64,000 bases of DNA from positions 18,133,346 to 18,197,345 of the forward strand of contig NC_085137.1 in NCBI RefSeq assembly GCF_035046485.1. The letters run 5' to 3'. Shown here piece after piece: positions 9,944 to 22,389 of the stretch. The translations under genes were made by a program, and so were the position numbers. Numbering within the stretch: position 1 is the stretch's first letter; each line of letters begins with the position of its first letter. The notes beneath the pieces were generated by a model. The model worked only from the letters and a program-made list of their open reading frames with translations, was not told the DNA's origin and searched no databases. The DNA is from Aedes albopictus. Taxonomy: Eukaryota; Arthropoda; Insecta; Diptera; Culicidae.

Positions 9944-10947
9944 TGTAACTTACGGAGACTTATAGGGCTGCTCCGCAGCCACAGTGGCTCCCAATTACTC
10001 CCGGGACAAGCTCAGTAGCATGAGACCCCTCGAGCTGGGTCTCAGGGCCGGCATGCTACTCGGTAATCGGAGGGGCTTCGCGGACAAAGTATGAAAAACA
10101 GGAAATTTCACATTTCTAAACAATTTATTGGTTCCTAGGGTGTCGTGTGGGTGTTGTTCTGGATTATAAAGTGTAAATTTGTTAAGTGTGGCCTAATCTA
10201 ATTCGTACCGGTACATACCGCTGCCTTGGGTGGTTGTGGGTGCGATGGCCGACACAGTGTCTTGGATCCTACTGTGCGGCCGGAACTCTCGCCGGAATTG
10301 CGAACGATGGCGGATTTTCGACCCGGTACTTGGCCGACGGGACCAGCGGGCATTGCTGGGTGGTGTTCGGGTGGCAGGCGTCTTCCTTCTTTGACGGTAT
10401 CGGCACGGCCCAGGACGAGACCGGAACGACCGTGCCGAGAAGGGTCCCTCCTTGGCGATTAAGGCCAACGGCCTGAGGGAATCGTCCTGAATGGGACGAT
10501 GGCGGTTCTTTTGCGATTAGGCTCGGAAGCCATCTTGACTTCCGAGCCGCCGTGTGTGACCGTTCTTAACAACGGATACGAGGTCCTGAACGGAGGCAGC
10601 TCCCTTATCCAGCCCCAAGGAAGGGGGGGGGGGTTAATAATTTCACTGCACTTTAAACTGGTCTTCCCACACGGACGCCTTTATAATTTCCCCCCAAATC
10701 TTCCAAAATTGAAGATGGCAGCGCCCATCGGTTCTCATCTATTTGCCTTTCCCTCTTAGCGACTGCCATCTTAGCACTCTTCTTGTACGAGCTCTCAATC
10801 TCCCTATGTAACGTTTTATTATCAACAGCGGTACGGTTCCTCGCTAGGGTGTGCCTTCTGGTTTATTTATTATTTAAAAACGTGAATTTTCTCAAATACA
10901 AACACTCATACACAAGAAAATCTAAAAATTGGAACCAACCGGTTACA
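9944..10947 (-). repeat. LTR (3' LTR in element orientation), 1004 bp
   Basis: It starts TGTAACTTACGGAGACTTA and ends AACCAACCGGTTACA. Relative to the other LTR it carries about 110 extra bases (about 9963-10075). It has a GC-rich centre and a poly-G run near 10625. Open frames inside are unsupported. Confidence 0.85.
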
Positions 10948-11577
10948 CTATCCACTACCCCGATGAAAAAATGTAAAAGCACGAAGTGATTTGCATTTTT
11001 TTTTTGGTTACCAAATCACCCTCGGCTCAAACGGTATTGTGGAAGTGTAACAAACAATACCAACAATAAAAACAAACCAAATAAATATTTACACTAATCG
11101 CGCGGAATCATAATAATACTATACACTACAAATACATACAAATTAAAATAATAAATTAATAAAATAGTAAAATAATAAATCAAAACGTGCACTAGCAAAA
11201 CAATCAATCCATAATAAATAACAAAAATAATCCCGTAACATGGGCAAACAAACATATTTACATTTTTACAAAAGTCGCAGCAAAACAATTTTACAACCCT
11301 ATTTACAATATATACATTTAGATCACATTCGATCTTTCGCTTCGGTGTACCCCTTGCGAAGGCGGGATTCACCGGCGGGCAAAATGTCACTTTGATCGAT
11401 GAATCGATCGACGATCGATCATCGGTGACAGATCGCGAAACGTCACTCTTCGGGAAACGATCAGACGTCAAACATATCGGCATGATCAATGTTTTTGTTT
11501 ACAGTGATCATGGCGATATGTTGAGTGATAATTGGGTCGTGTGTTTCAATGAAATTGGCCAAATTTCATTGAACAAA

Positions 11578-11738
11578 GGGAAGATTCAAATATTACGTCC
11601 ATCGTTTTTCGGGATTTCTAGACCCCCCCTACCCCCTCTGTCACGCAATTTTCCTATACCCAATACACGTACTGTCACACTTTTCTAGACCCCCCCCCTC
11701 CCCCAAATGTTGGACTTAATTTTTGAACGTTCCCAAAT
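11578..11738. mobile_element. Small MITE inside the LTR element
   Basis: GGGAAGATTCAAATATTACG on the left pairs with a right end that reverse complements to GGGAACGTTCAAAAATTAAG. The interior has C-rich runs (CTAGACCCCCCC, twice). It lies directly upstream of the donor-like GTAAGTAG at 11742. Confidence 0.55.
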
Positions 11739-11798
11739 AGGGTAAGTAGACAAAATCATTAAACATATCGAACTAGATTCGATCTGTGTTCATTGCAG

Positions 11799-12289
11799 GT
11801 GTATTGGTGTCATCAATGGGGTGAAATTCCCCCAGAAAGATGGACTGTTTTGCTGCCAGAGCAACATCTTCCTGTGGAAGATTTGCCTGCAGAAAACTTT
11901 TGGAATCGCGGGACTTCCATGCGAGCCATCTTGCATGCTGCAAGATGCACTGCAGGTAGGTAATAACATTGATTCAAGTGCACATAATTAATCCACTAAA
12001 ACGTAATCGATCACAATCAGTGATCGCAAAAGTGACTAAAAGGTCAACATTGGTTGACTAGTGGGGGTTTATTTACCAGTCTTACCGTGATGAGTGCTGG
12101 TTTAACACCCCAGTTCCTGCCATGGAACTTTTGATTGTGATGCATTGATCTACAATCAAATCAAGTGGAAAGTTGTCTTTTTAACAAATTTTCCACGAAA
12201 ACTTTATATGACAACTTTCCCACTACTAATGATTTCCTTTCTTTCTCTTTACAGACGAGACCCGCAATAACTTCTTTCACCTGTCGTAG
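11799..12289 (+). pseudogene. Intron-bearing gene fragment carried inside the LTR retrotransposon
   Basis: I do not recognise the gene. An exon at 11799-11955 is bounded by TTCATTGCAG and GTAGGT and is open throughout in one frame (52 codons plus one base). A 299-base intron ends in CTCTTTACAG. The next exon starts at 12255, restores the frame (split GAC codon) and reaches TAG at 12287-12289. An AATAAA follows at 12447-12452. The joined product would be about 63 residues, including WNRGTSMRAILHAA. A further donor (GTAAGT at 11742) precedes a 57-base intron. The unit is antisense to the LTR element, which would let introns survive retrotransposition. It looks like a 3' piece of a host gene captured by the element. 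Confidence 0.45.
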
Positions 12290-12446
12290 GGACCTCGGCG
12301 GTGGAATTTGGGTGGAATTCACGTACTGAGCTCCGAGGACCGAATCGGATAACTCCTCGCCAGCTCATACATTCCGCTCCCGGTTTCCTGCTTCGTCCAC
12401 TACTTGGCTGTAACCGAAGTGCATGGTATATGTTTGCAAAAACGAA

Positions 12447-12452
12447 AATAAA
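12447..12452 (+). promoter_or_regulatory. AATAAA polyadenylation signal of the captured gene fragment
   Basis: AATAAA lies about 160 bases downstream of the TAG that closes the spliced frame, on the same strand. Confidence 0.4.
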
Positions 12453-13215
12453 GGCAATACATTAGTTTAAGCGCCGCAAGACCTTTATGGTCTGGGCAAA
12501 ATTGTGCAATAGAATTCGTTAAAGAAATTTTCCAATCTGTCTCTGTCAATAAGTGACAGGTAAGTATTGCTAATTTAGAGAAAACTTTCCGTTTTACGGT
12601 AGATCGAAAAGCTACCGCAGCTGTCAGACTACTGATTTTCACTGAGGTATCATCGATCTACCCTAGCGATGCCTTGGATAGCCTTGGATACGACGCCGAT
12701 GATCATTGTTTGTTGTTGGTTTTCAGTTCAATTCACCTTGTAAGCATACTTTGATTTGGCCTTCAGTTTCAATGATATGATGATTTTCATGCCTGCGGTA
12801 GGACTTTGACAGCTGCGGTAGAACTCGGCGGCTACCGCAGAGTGGAAATTTTTCTAAAAATCCGCAATATAAGTGAGCTGCATTTGATTTTCAATGGTAA
12901 AATATCACAGGTAAGTATGGTTTTTGGTAAGTATAATCACAGGTAGGTATAGTACGTATAGTGGAATTATGATTTTAAAAATTGTCAAGTTGGACGATCA
13001 CGACAAATTAAAATTGAACCGAGAAGATTTCGGTAAATAGTCCTCTCGTTCAGGACCTCTTTTTTTTAATCATTCATGCTTTTAAAAATCCTAATCGGGT
13101 TCGCTTCCAGTGTGCGGTTTTAGGCATTCGTGCTAAGCACGGATCCCTGCCACCTCCCGTTGGAAAATCCTTAGATTTTCATACTAACCGATCCTCCGAT
13201 TACCTTTCACGAAAT

Positions 13216-13232
13216 TTACGTTGAGGGCGCCA
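13216..13232 (-). other. Putative primer-binding site of the LTR element
   Basis: The minus strand reads TGGCGCCCTCAACGTAA two bases inside the LTR edge. TGG at this position is typical for pairing with a tRNA 3' end. It sets the element's orientation. Confidence 0.6.
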
Positions 13233-13234
13233 AT

Positions 13235-14521
13235 TGTAACTCCGGAGACTTAAGGGGCTTCGCGGACAAAGTATGAAAAACAGGAAATTTCACATTTCTA
13301 AACAATTTATTGGTTCCTAGGGTGTCGTGTGGGTGTTGTTCTGGATTATAAAGTGTAAATTTGTTAAGTGTGGCCTAATCTAATTCGTACCGGTACATAC
13401 CGCTGCCTTGGGTGGTTGTGGGCAGGCTTGTCCGCACTAAGCGTATGAAAATTCTGCTCTTTTGATTTGCACCACCAAAACCAACTTATTTATGCAATCT
13501 TCTTATTTTACCTGATAGAAGGATGTTTGAATATCCTAAAAGTCATTTCGAACTGTCAAAATATCGCACCGCAGTGCCGCACTGAGCGTGCAAAGAGAAA
13601 TTCACTGGGGTGAATTCACCCGGGTGAAATTCTCTTTGCGCGCACAGTGTGGCACTGCGGTGCGGTTTTTTGACAGTTCGAAGTGTCATTTAGGATATTT
13701 CAACATCCTTCTATCAGGTAAGATAATAAGATTGAATAAATACGATGGTTTAGGGGATGTAAATCAAAAGAGCAGAATTTTCATGCGCTGAGTGCGGACA
13801 AGCCTGGTTGTGGGTGCGATGGCCGACACAGTGTCTTGGATCCTACTGTGCGGCCGGAACTCTCGCCGGAATTGCGAACGATGGCGGATTTTCGACCCGG
13901 TACTTGGCCGACGGGACCAGCGGGCATTGCTGGGTGGTGTTCGGGTGGCAGGCGTCTTCCTTCTTTGACGGTATCGGCACGGCCCAGGACGAGACCGGAA
14001 CGACCGTGCCGAGAAGGGTCCCTCCTTGGCGATTAAGGCCAACGGCCTGAGGGAATCGTCCTGAATGGGACGATGGCGGTTCTTTTGCGATTAGGCTCGG
14101 AAGCCATCTTGACTTCCGAGCCGCCGTGTGTGACCGTTCTTAACAACGGATACGAGGTCCTGAACGGAGGCAGCTCCCTTATCCAGCCCCAAGGAAGGGG
14201 GGGGGGGTTAATAATTTCACTGCACTTTAAACTGGTCTTCCCACACGGACGCCTTTATAATTTCTCCCCAAATCTTCCAAAATTGAAGATGGCAGCGCCC
14301 ATCGGTTCTCATCTATTTGCCTTTCCCTCTTAGCGACTGCCATCTTAGCACTCTTCTTGTACGAGCTCTCAATCTCCCTATGTAACGTTTTATTATCAAC
14401 AGCGGTACGGTTCCTCGCTAGGGTGTGCCTTCTGGTTTATTTATTATTTAAAAACGTGAATTTTCTCAAATACAAACACTCATACACAAGAAAATCTAAA
14501 AATTGGAACCAACCGGTTACA
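13235..14521 (-). repeat. LTR (5' LTR in element orientation), interrupted by a hAT-type MITE
   Basis: It starts TGTAACTCCGGAGACTTA and ends GGTTACA, and is 1287 bases including a 384-base MITE and its 8-base duplication. Without the insertion it is about 895 bases and matches the other LTR almost perfectly (one visible C/T difference at 10692 versus 14264). Confidence 0.85.
13423..13806. mobile_element. hAT-type foldback MITE, 384 bp, 8-bp target duplication
   Basis: The ends CAGGCTTGTCCGCACT and AGTGCGGACAAGCCTG are perfect inverted repeats. GTTGTGGG is duplicated at 13415-13422 and 13807-13814. An 8-bp duplication with CAG/CTG ends is characteristic of hAT elements. The arms stay complementary almost to the centre (around CACCCGGGTG). 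The other LTR has an empty site with a single GTTGTGGG, so this insertion post-dates the LTR retrotransposition. Confidence 0.9.
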
Positions 14522-14525
14522 GTAC

Positions 14526-14755
14526 CCTAATGGGTTGAAATAAACCCACTTTTGAGTAAACGGCAAAAAACCCAAATTTGGCTTCTCGCACGGACATTAT
14601 CGGCTAGGTAGCTGCTTCTCGCTTTGTTTTTGACAACATTGCGAGCGGGAGAGCGAGAAAACAACCCACTGCTGGGTAAAAAGTTCAAGCGGTTTACTTA
14701 ATTTTGCGTTCTTTTAACGTATTTTTTAGGTAATCTGTTTTTTCCGTGTACGCAT
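14526..14755. mobile_element. CCAAATTTG-word MITE, copy 3, next to Cdk1
   Basis: It contains AAACCCAAATTTGGCTTCTC, the core TTTTTGACAACATTGCGAGC and GCGAGAAAACAACCCACTGC, ending near TTTTTTCCGTGTA. It resembles copy 1 at 4427-4830. It directly abuts the LTR element and sits about 260 bases upstream of the first Cdk1 splice donor. Confidence 0.65.
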
Positions 14756-15015
14756 TACTTGATTTCACCACCGGGAAGCAATCGCGCGGGCGCGCGCTCG
14801 AAAAACATCGCAAACGTCATCAAGGGCGGCTTTTGCTTATCTGTCATGCTCCCGGCGGCTGTTTAAATTTTCGTTCAAACACCAACGAAACCGCTTTGGC
14901 CGCGACGACAGCATAACGAACAACTGCCAAAAACCCGCCCGAATTTTTACTGTCGGATGCTTTTCCGTGAAAATTGTGCCTGAAAATTGGGTGAACTTTC
15001 GTGAAATTCTAGCTG
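14756..15015 (+). promoter_or_regulatory. Likely Cdk1 promoter and noncoding first exon
   Basis: A non-repetitive GC-rich stretch (GCGCGGGCGCGCGC) lies between the MITE and the splice donor AGCTG|GTAAGT at 15016. The matching acceptor TTTGCAG ends at 15134, so a 5' untranslated exon ends at 15015. The transcription start cannot be placed. TTTAAATTTTCGTTCAAAC near 14864 resembles cell-cycle CHR-type elements, but that is only a suggestion. Confidence 0.5.
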
Positions 15016-15113
15016 GTAAGTTTCTGGGGATTAGGGAGTTTTGTTGGGATCGAAAAACTTTCAAAATTTATAGTCCAGGTTCAGTTATTTTGAATTGTTC
15101 GGCCTTAACCTAA

Positions 15114-16125
<1,012 letters not shown>

Positions 16126-16510
16126 GCAAAAATTGGACTTATACTAACTTATTTATCGTAGAAACTTTTCATTTACGCGATTGTATGATTTCGCGATTGC
16201 CCGTTTCCATAGAAGCTAAGGAGGATGTGTAAATATTCCACTCCCGGCAGATGAAGAGCTATCGCCTTTTATAAATCTTATATTTTTACAACCGGTTAGT
16301 GGGAGGGAGCCCTTTTCGATGTAAATACGGAACGCAACACTCTTGATCGCCACAAGCTCTTACGTCTGGACACAACGACCAACTTTCCGAATTTCTGATA
16401 AGTAGTAGATAAGATTTTTGATGGCATTTTTTTCCGTGAAATAAACATTAGTACTAATACAAAAATCCTTTTTTGACGTTGGATGACGTTTTCCGGCAAC
16501 ATATGAGGTA
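16126..16510 (+). other. Cdk1 3' untranslated region and poly(A) signal
   Basis: Non-repetitive sequence runs downstream of the stop. AATAAA at 16440-16445 is the likely polyadenylation signal, which gives a 3' UTR of roughly 330 bases. Confidence 0.6.
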
Positions 16511-16756
16511 TACAGTCAACTTTCGGTCGTTGGGCTACGTTTAGGTGGGCTACGTTTTAACTGGGCGCCCGTTAGGTGGGATATAGCCCAGTTAAAACGA
16601 AGTCAAACGTCACTTTTTGACGTGAAGCACGATTTGTCAAGGTTGGCAGCCCTGAATCTCTATTGATTATTTCACAGCTCAAAACTCAGCCCACCTAGTG
16701 AAAGTCTTTCACTAACTGGGCTAAGAGCTTAGTGCAACGAACGAAAGTTGACTGTA
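16511..16756. mobile_element. MITE with TACAGTCAACTTTCG ends, 246 bp
   Basis: The left end TACAGTCAACTTTCGGTCGT pairs with the right end ACGAACGAAAGTTGACTGTA. TA is duplicated at the edges, as for Tc1/mariner elements. The interior has inverted CAGTTAAAACG and CCACCTA words. It is inserted inside the left target duplication of the next element, so it is younger. Confidence 0.8.
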
Positions 16757-17076
16757 GTTCTAAACACCGCTAGCCATCATGGTTCCCATAGCGCAATCAG
16801 AGCTAGCAATCAGAGTGGATTAGAACGAGTTGGCGCCTACAATACACCAACACTAACACACACACACTCCATTACTTACACGCACACATGCACCTACAAC
16901 TAGCTGTAAAAGACCAGTGGGCGGGACAATGGTGCCTACCCAACAGTTGTAGGTGGGGTGTTTGGCTTAGCTACATGATTTGGTCCGGCAAGCCCATAAA
17001 AATCAATTGGTATTGCCTAGTGAAAAGACAACGCAGATGGGCAAATGCCAGGGGATGCGTTGATAATAGCAGAATA
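16757..17076 (-). mobile_element. Short copy of a noncoding element with ~20-bp target duplication
   Basis: It runs from AACACCGCTAGCCATCATGG to GATAATAGCAGAATAGC and matches, inverted, both ends of the element at 19462-20908, with the middle deleted. ATATGAGGTATARTTCTAA flanks it: about 16501-16512 plus 16755-16763 once the MITE is removed, and again from 17079. That is a target duplication of about 19 bases with one mismatch. No coding frame, TIR or poly(A) tail is visible. Confidence 0.65.
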
Positions 17077-17149
17077 GCATATGAGGTATAATTCTAAAAA
17101 TCAAAATCGAGTAGGTATATAACGAAAAGTAATAAAGCTCTGACCGTTT

Positions 17150-17690
17150 TTCTATAAGCTATGGATGTCTGCGAACTTCAGAGCGATCACCATTTCGAAT
17201 GCCGCCAAGGAAGTGCTATCCCAAATTCACCTTCTATCGTCTGTCACCCACAACGAATGAGTTCATGAGAACTTAGGCCGACCGGACGACAACGGACGTT
17301 TCAGCAACGGACCAGATCTTCAATACGGCAAATCCTCCAGAAACGCCGTGAATACCAGGCCACGATACATCACCTGGTCATCTACATCAAGGCGGGATAC
17401 GACTGTATCGACCGCACAGAGCTATGGAAAATTATGGACGAAAACGGTTGATCAAAGCAACGATGGACGGTGTTCAAAATTTCGTGAGGATTTCGGGTGA
17501 ACTATGCAGTTCATTTGGATCTCGCCGGGGACTGCGACAAGGTGGCGGATTCTCATGCCTGCTCTTCAACATCGCTCTGAAAGGTGTAATGTGACGAGCC
17601 GGGCTCAACAGCCGGGGTACGATTTTTACGGAATCCGGTCAATGTGTGTGTGCTTTGCGGGCGACATGGACCATGTTGACTTCCTCTAAG
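17150..17690 (+). pseudogene. Decayed LINE reverse transcriptase fragment
   Basis: Base for base it resembles the RT segment of the LINE at 25126-25660 (shared stretches around TGTCACC, ATCCTCCAGAAA, GACTGTATCGACCGC, ATCTCGCCGGGGACTG, GACGAGCC). It has many stops and frameshifts and a deletion at the segment for the kinase-like 'ENGFPGKLT' region. No product is expected. Confidence 0.8.
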
Positions 17691-17932
17691 TTTTGTGATA
17701 TTTGAATTCAACTTGAAAGATTTGCGAAGTTTTGAGACCAGTGTTTTATAACTTATTTCGATAACGTACGTATTTACATTGATTTTAACAAAGAGATTAA
17801 CTTCTACTCGAGCATAACAGCCATAAAGATATCGTTACTTAAAATTAGTTCAAAATCTAACGGACTAAACATTGTATTTTGATATGATTTGCGATTGCGA
17901 GCCTCGTTGTTGGTCTCATTTGTCTTCTAATA
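17691..17932 (-). other. Region downstream of the JNK stop, probable 3' UTR
   Basis: AT-rich non-repetitive sequence lies between the LINE fragment and the JNK stop codon. I see no convincing poly(A) signal on the minus strand. Confidence 0.35.
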
Positions 17933-19174
<1,242 letters not shown>

Positions 19175-19310
19175 GGCGGCCAAAGGTACCTGCAATTGGA
19201 TTAGAATAACGTTATAGCATTTTCTTAGGAGTAACAACCACAATGGATACATTTATTTATATAGTTCACCATCTTTGCATAGATAAGACTGAGTCCACAA
19301 TGATACGGCA
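19175..19310 (-). promoter_or_regulatory. JNK 5' UTR piece and upstream intron
   Basis: CCAATTGCAG at 19190-19199 (minus strand) is an acceptor 15 bases before the start codon, so a separate upstream noncoding exon and promoter must exist. They probably lie beyond the transposon cluster 19311-21281. No promoter is visible here. Confidence 0.5.
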
Positions 19311-21281
19311 TAGGGTGCGGGCACCGGTTTTGGCCAGTCTAAGGGAAATCATTTTTATAAAAATAACCAATAACCCTATGAAAACAACCAATGCGTCAAA
19401 AGGAAGGTTTCAATCTATATTTTGAAGGAAAAATGCAGAAATCAAGCCAATACTTGATTTTCTGCTATTCTGCTATTATCAACGCATCCCCTGGCTTTCG
19501 CCCATCTGCGTTGTCTTTTCACTAGGCAATACGTCTACCAATTGATGTTTATGGGCTTGCCGGACCAAGTCATGTAGCTAAGCCAAACACCCCACCTACA
19601 ACTGTTGGGTAGGCACCATTGTCCCGCCCACTGGTCTTTTACAGCTAGTTGTAGGTGCATGTGTGCGTGTAAGTATTGGTGTATGTGTGTTAGTGTTGGT
19701 GTATTGTAGGCGCCAACTCGTTCTAATCCACTCTGATTGCTAACACCCTATTGAACCATTACCCTTAAATCTGGCAATCTATGAAATAGAATGAGTTAAG
19801 CGCCTGGACATAATAGTCAGTTAATCAAACAAGGAATATTAGTATTAAAGTGAAGATATAACGAAGCAACGCCCCGAACCTCGAGAGCACAAACCCCAAG
19901 AACCAAATGACAGACTGCGCGAACAGTCGATTGACTGGCCACCAACAGTGAATAACCAATCGAGCAAACCCTCCAGCACAAACCGCCACCAGCTCTCCCG
20001 ACCTGCGCCCAACAAATCCGAGGCACAGCCCAGCCATAGCTTCACCTTAAAACGAAAATCTAGATTGCAGAGCACAATACTTCCCAAGTAACCACGCAAC
20101 TCGGGCCGCAAATCACGCACAACACGTCACAAATAAGACAAACACTACCCCGCCCGTACAACCGAAACCAATCTAGGTAGAGAAGGGTCTCTTTCCACTC
20201 CAACCCGGACTCAACTGCACCCACCGGGTAGCGCAAACCACACACACACTGCACTCATGCATCCATCACGACCCGAGCCGCACGGTCACCTGGGTTGCTT
20301 CTATCTGCATGACCTCACCCAACCCGTAACGCAGAGTTTAAATCCCTCTCTTGCATTACAAAGCAGTCCCTCTTCCCAAAGTTTGTGCGTGGTATAAATG
20401 AGATTATAAAGCTGAAGAAATCGTCACCGCCAACAATGAGCACTCAATGGTGTCGGCAGAATCAATGACGACCTCCTCAGTCCCAAACCCAATTATCCTA
20501 CACTACCCAAGTAACCACAATGCTGAAGCCGTACGCACTGCACGTACGAAGTACATACAGACCTAACCGCACCGCCTAAACAAACCACCTAATCCGAACA
20601 CAAGCGAAAAGTGGCGCCACCACTGTTAAACCACGACTATACCAGTAGGTATAATCGCAATTCAGCAATCGTAGATCCATTCCCCGCTCCTACTCAGCCC
20701 TAACGATCCATAGCAATGCTTGTCAATATATGCACCCCACACATGCAACCCCCACAACCCAACAGTATGGTCACTTGAGTATCCCTGGGATTTTGATTAC
20801 ATGATGGTCAGGGATCACAGCCATCAAAACGTTCCACACTTTGCCAGGGCTTGCGACCTGTAGTCATGATGATTTTCGCTATGGGAAACCATGATGGCTA
20901 GCGGTGTTATCAAGCCAATACTTGATTTTTGTATTAAAAGAGGCACTGGCCAAAATAGCAGCTCTGCCGCAGTTTTGACCATATTCTTAAGTTTGGTTTC
21001 TATTTTGGCCAATCACGTGTATTTCTTATGGGAGTGGCCAAATTAGAAGCACCCTGGCCAAAATAGATATATGGGAGCAGATTTTTTAAGGAAATATATT
21101 TTTTTCTTCCAGTTTTTAATCAAAATGTGTGGTTTTCACAGCTGTAATCATCATATTGTATTAGGATCTACTCTAGGATCTACTAGTAAAAAATAAATTT
21201 TCGCCGATTTAGATCGCAACAGGCTCAATACCGCACTATGGCCAAAACTCCGGACTGGCCAAAACTGAAGCTTCTACCCTA
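19311..21281. mobile_element. TIR element with GGCCAAAATAG words, split by a later insertion
   Basis: The left end TAGGGTGCGGGCACCGGTTT continues TTGGCCAGT, and it pairs with a right end that reverse complements to TAGGGTAGAAGCTTCAGTTT followed by TTGGCCAGT. GGCCAAAATAG and ATTTTGGCCA words recur at 20945-21060. The element at 19462-20908 is inserted inside. Noncoding. Confidence 0.6.
19462..20908 (+). mobile_element. 1.45-kb noncoding element with a perfect 21-bp target duplication
   Basis: ATCAAGCCAATACTTGATTTT occurs at 19441-19461 and again at 20909-20929, exactly flanking the insert. The ends CTGCTATTCTGCTATTATCA and CATGATGGCTAGCGGTGTT match, inverted, the short copy at 16757-17076. 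There are no TIRs, LTRs or poly(A) tail, no long open frame, and a strong C/A bias on this strand. A long target duplication suggests target-primed reverse transcription, as for a SINE or a LINE-dependent element. The class is unknown. Confidence 0.7.
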
Positions 21282-21289
21282 TATTTTGT

Positions 21290-22385
21290 TTCGCACGGCC
21301 GTCGGTGCTGTACATTGTCCGAGTTGCTGTTAGCGCCACGATAGGTTCTGACGTCGACAATGTCAGAGAAGCGCCGCCCATTGAACAGAAAGTGGTCGAT
21401 TTGGGATTCAGTCCGATGTCGTGAACAACAGGTGTGACGATAAGGGAGGGTACCTATGTTTGAAAAAAAAAAAAAGAATGTGACTATTGGCCATGTTTTT
21501 GGATGAGGTGAAATCGATAAGCCGTAGGCCGTTTTGATTCATCAGCTGGTGGGCGCTGAACTTTCCAATCGTTGATCTAAATTCCTCATTCTGGCCTATT
21601 TGAGCGTTTAGGTCTCCTTGGATGATCTTCATGTAGTGGACAGAGATCGCACTCGCGTTCAAGCTGAGCATAAAATGCGAGCACGTTGGGTACCGTAAAA
21701 CGGGGCGAATAGAAACACCTTCCAGCATACTTAGGCAAGTATTTTTGGAACTGTGCGCAATAAAGTCAGTGGTAAGGGTCTTAACATTGGGTCCTACCTC
21801 CCTCTTTAATTGCTGTAAATAGGATTCAAAACCAATTTTTATTTCGTTAACTTATTTGAAAAAATGTTGCTTGTTTCTATTCGCCCCGCAATGGGGCGAA
21901 TAGAAAGTTTCTATTAGAAACAGCTTCAAACAATTTTCGATATTTTTTTAAATTTCAAGACAGAAATAACTTTTAATTCAAATGAAACTCGAAGACTAGA
22001 TTATAATCATTCACCAAGTGAAGAAAAAATGGTCGAATGTCGAAAAACACTTTAGTTTGTGAATACATACCAAATCGGTAAAACGCAATTTCAATGGCGG
22101 AAGTTTTTTGCCTATAAAACAATACTTTGCTATTAAAATTTTTCACAAAAAAAAATAATAAAGGAATTATCATCCCAAAAAAGGCTTATTGAAACACTGG
22201 TAGCTTCCAACTAGCTTATGAAATTAAGTTTTGATGAATTTCAAAACATAATTGCCATATTTTTGCAATAAGTTATTTGTTTCTATTCGCCCCATTGTTT
22301 CTATTCACTCCGTTTTACGGTATGCTAACGTTAAAGAATCGGTTCTTGATTCACAATCCCGAATCCGCGATCCTTCAGTACATCG
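21290..22385 (-). pseudogene. LINE apurinic-type endonuclease fragment, interrupted by a MITE
   Basis: The minus strand encodes pieces of an APE-like endonuclease: GDLNAQIGQ (about 21600) with NGLRLIDF, then in another frame TQIDHFLFNGRRFSDIVDVR (about 21355-21415). On the far side of the MITE, LADVLKDRGFGIV (about 22345-22385) is the N-terminal part. The fragment is frameshifted, with extra A runs, and nonfunctional. Confidence 0.75.
21691..22322. mobile_element. MITE, 632 bp, GGGGCGAATAGAAAC words
   Basis: The left end TACCGTAAAACGGGGCGAAT pairs with the right end, which reverse complements to TACCGTAAAACGGAGTGAAT, with TA at both edges. GGGGCGAATAGAAA recurs internally in both orientations (21893-21910, 22278-22300). 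It is inserted in the LINE endonuclease fragment. Noncoding. Confidence 0.8.
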
Positions 22386-22389
22386 GCAA

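Larger units (their letters stand above)
9944..14521 (-). mobile_element. Complete non-autonomous LTR retrotransposon (minus-strand oriented)
   Basis: Two nearly identical direct repeats beginning TGTAACT and ending GGTTACA lie at 9944-10947 and 13235-14521. The outer flanks share GTAC (9940-9943 and 14522-14525), the target duplication. Next to the downstream LTR, the minus strand reads AT then TGGCGCCCTCAACG, a good primer-binding site, so the element reads right to left. The purine-rich GGGGTAGTGGATAG next to the other LTR would be the polypurine tract. The 2.29-kb interior encodes no gag or pol that I can recognise, so it is a LARD/TRIM-like non-autonomous element. Apart from insertions the LTRs differ at about one base over most of their length, which implies a recent insertion. 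Confidence 0.85.

Noticed and set aside
11094..11489. 131-codon minus-strand frame
   Set aside because: AT-rich, low complexity at its C-terminal half, overlaps simple repeats, and shows no domain. Considered as a possible gag but nothing supports it.
10186..14333. Duplicated open frames of 66-98 codons in the two LTRs
   Set aside because: They lie in the GC-rich LTR body, appear on both strands, and are identical only because the LTRs are direct repeats. No gag or pol motif.
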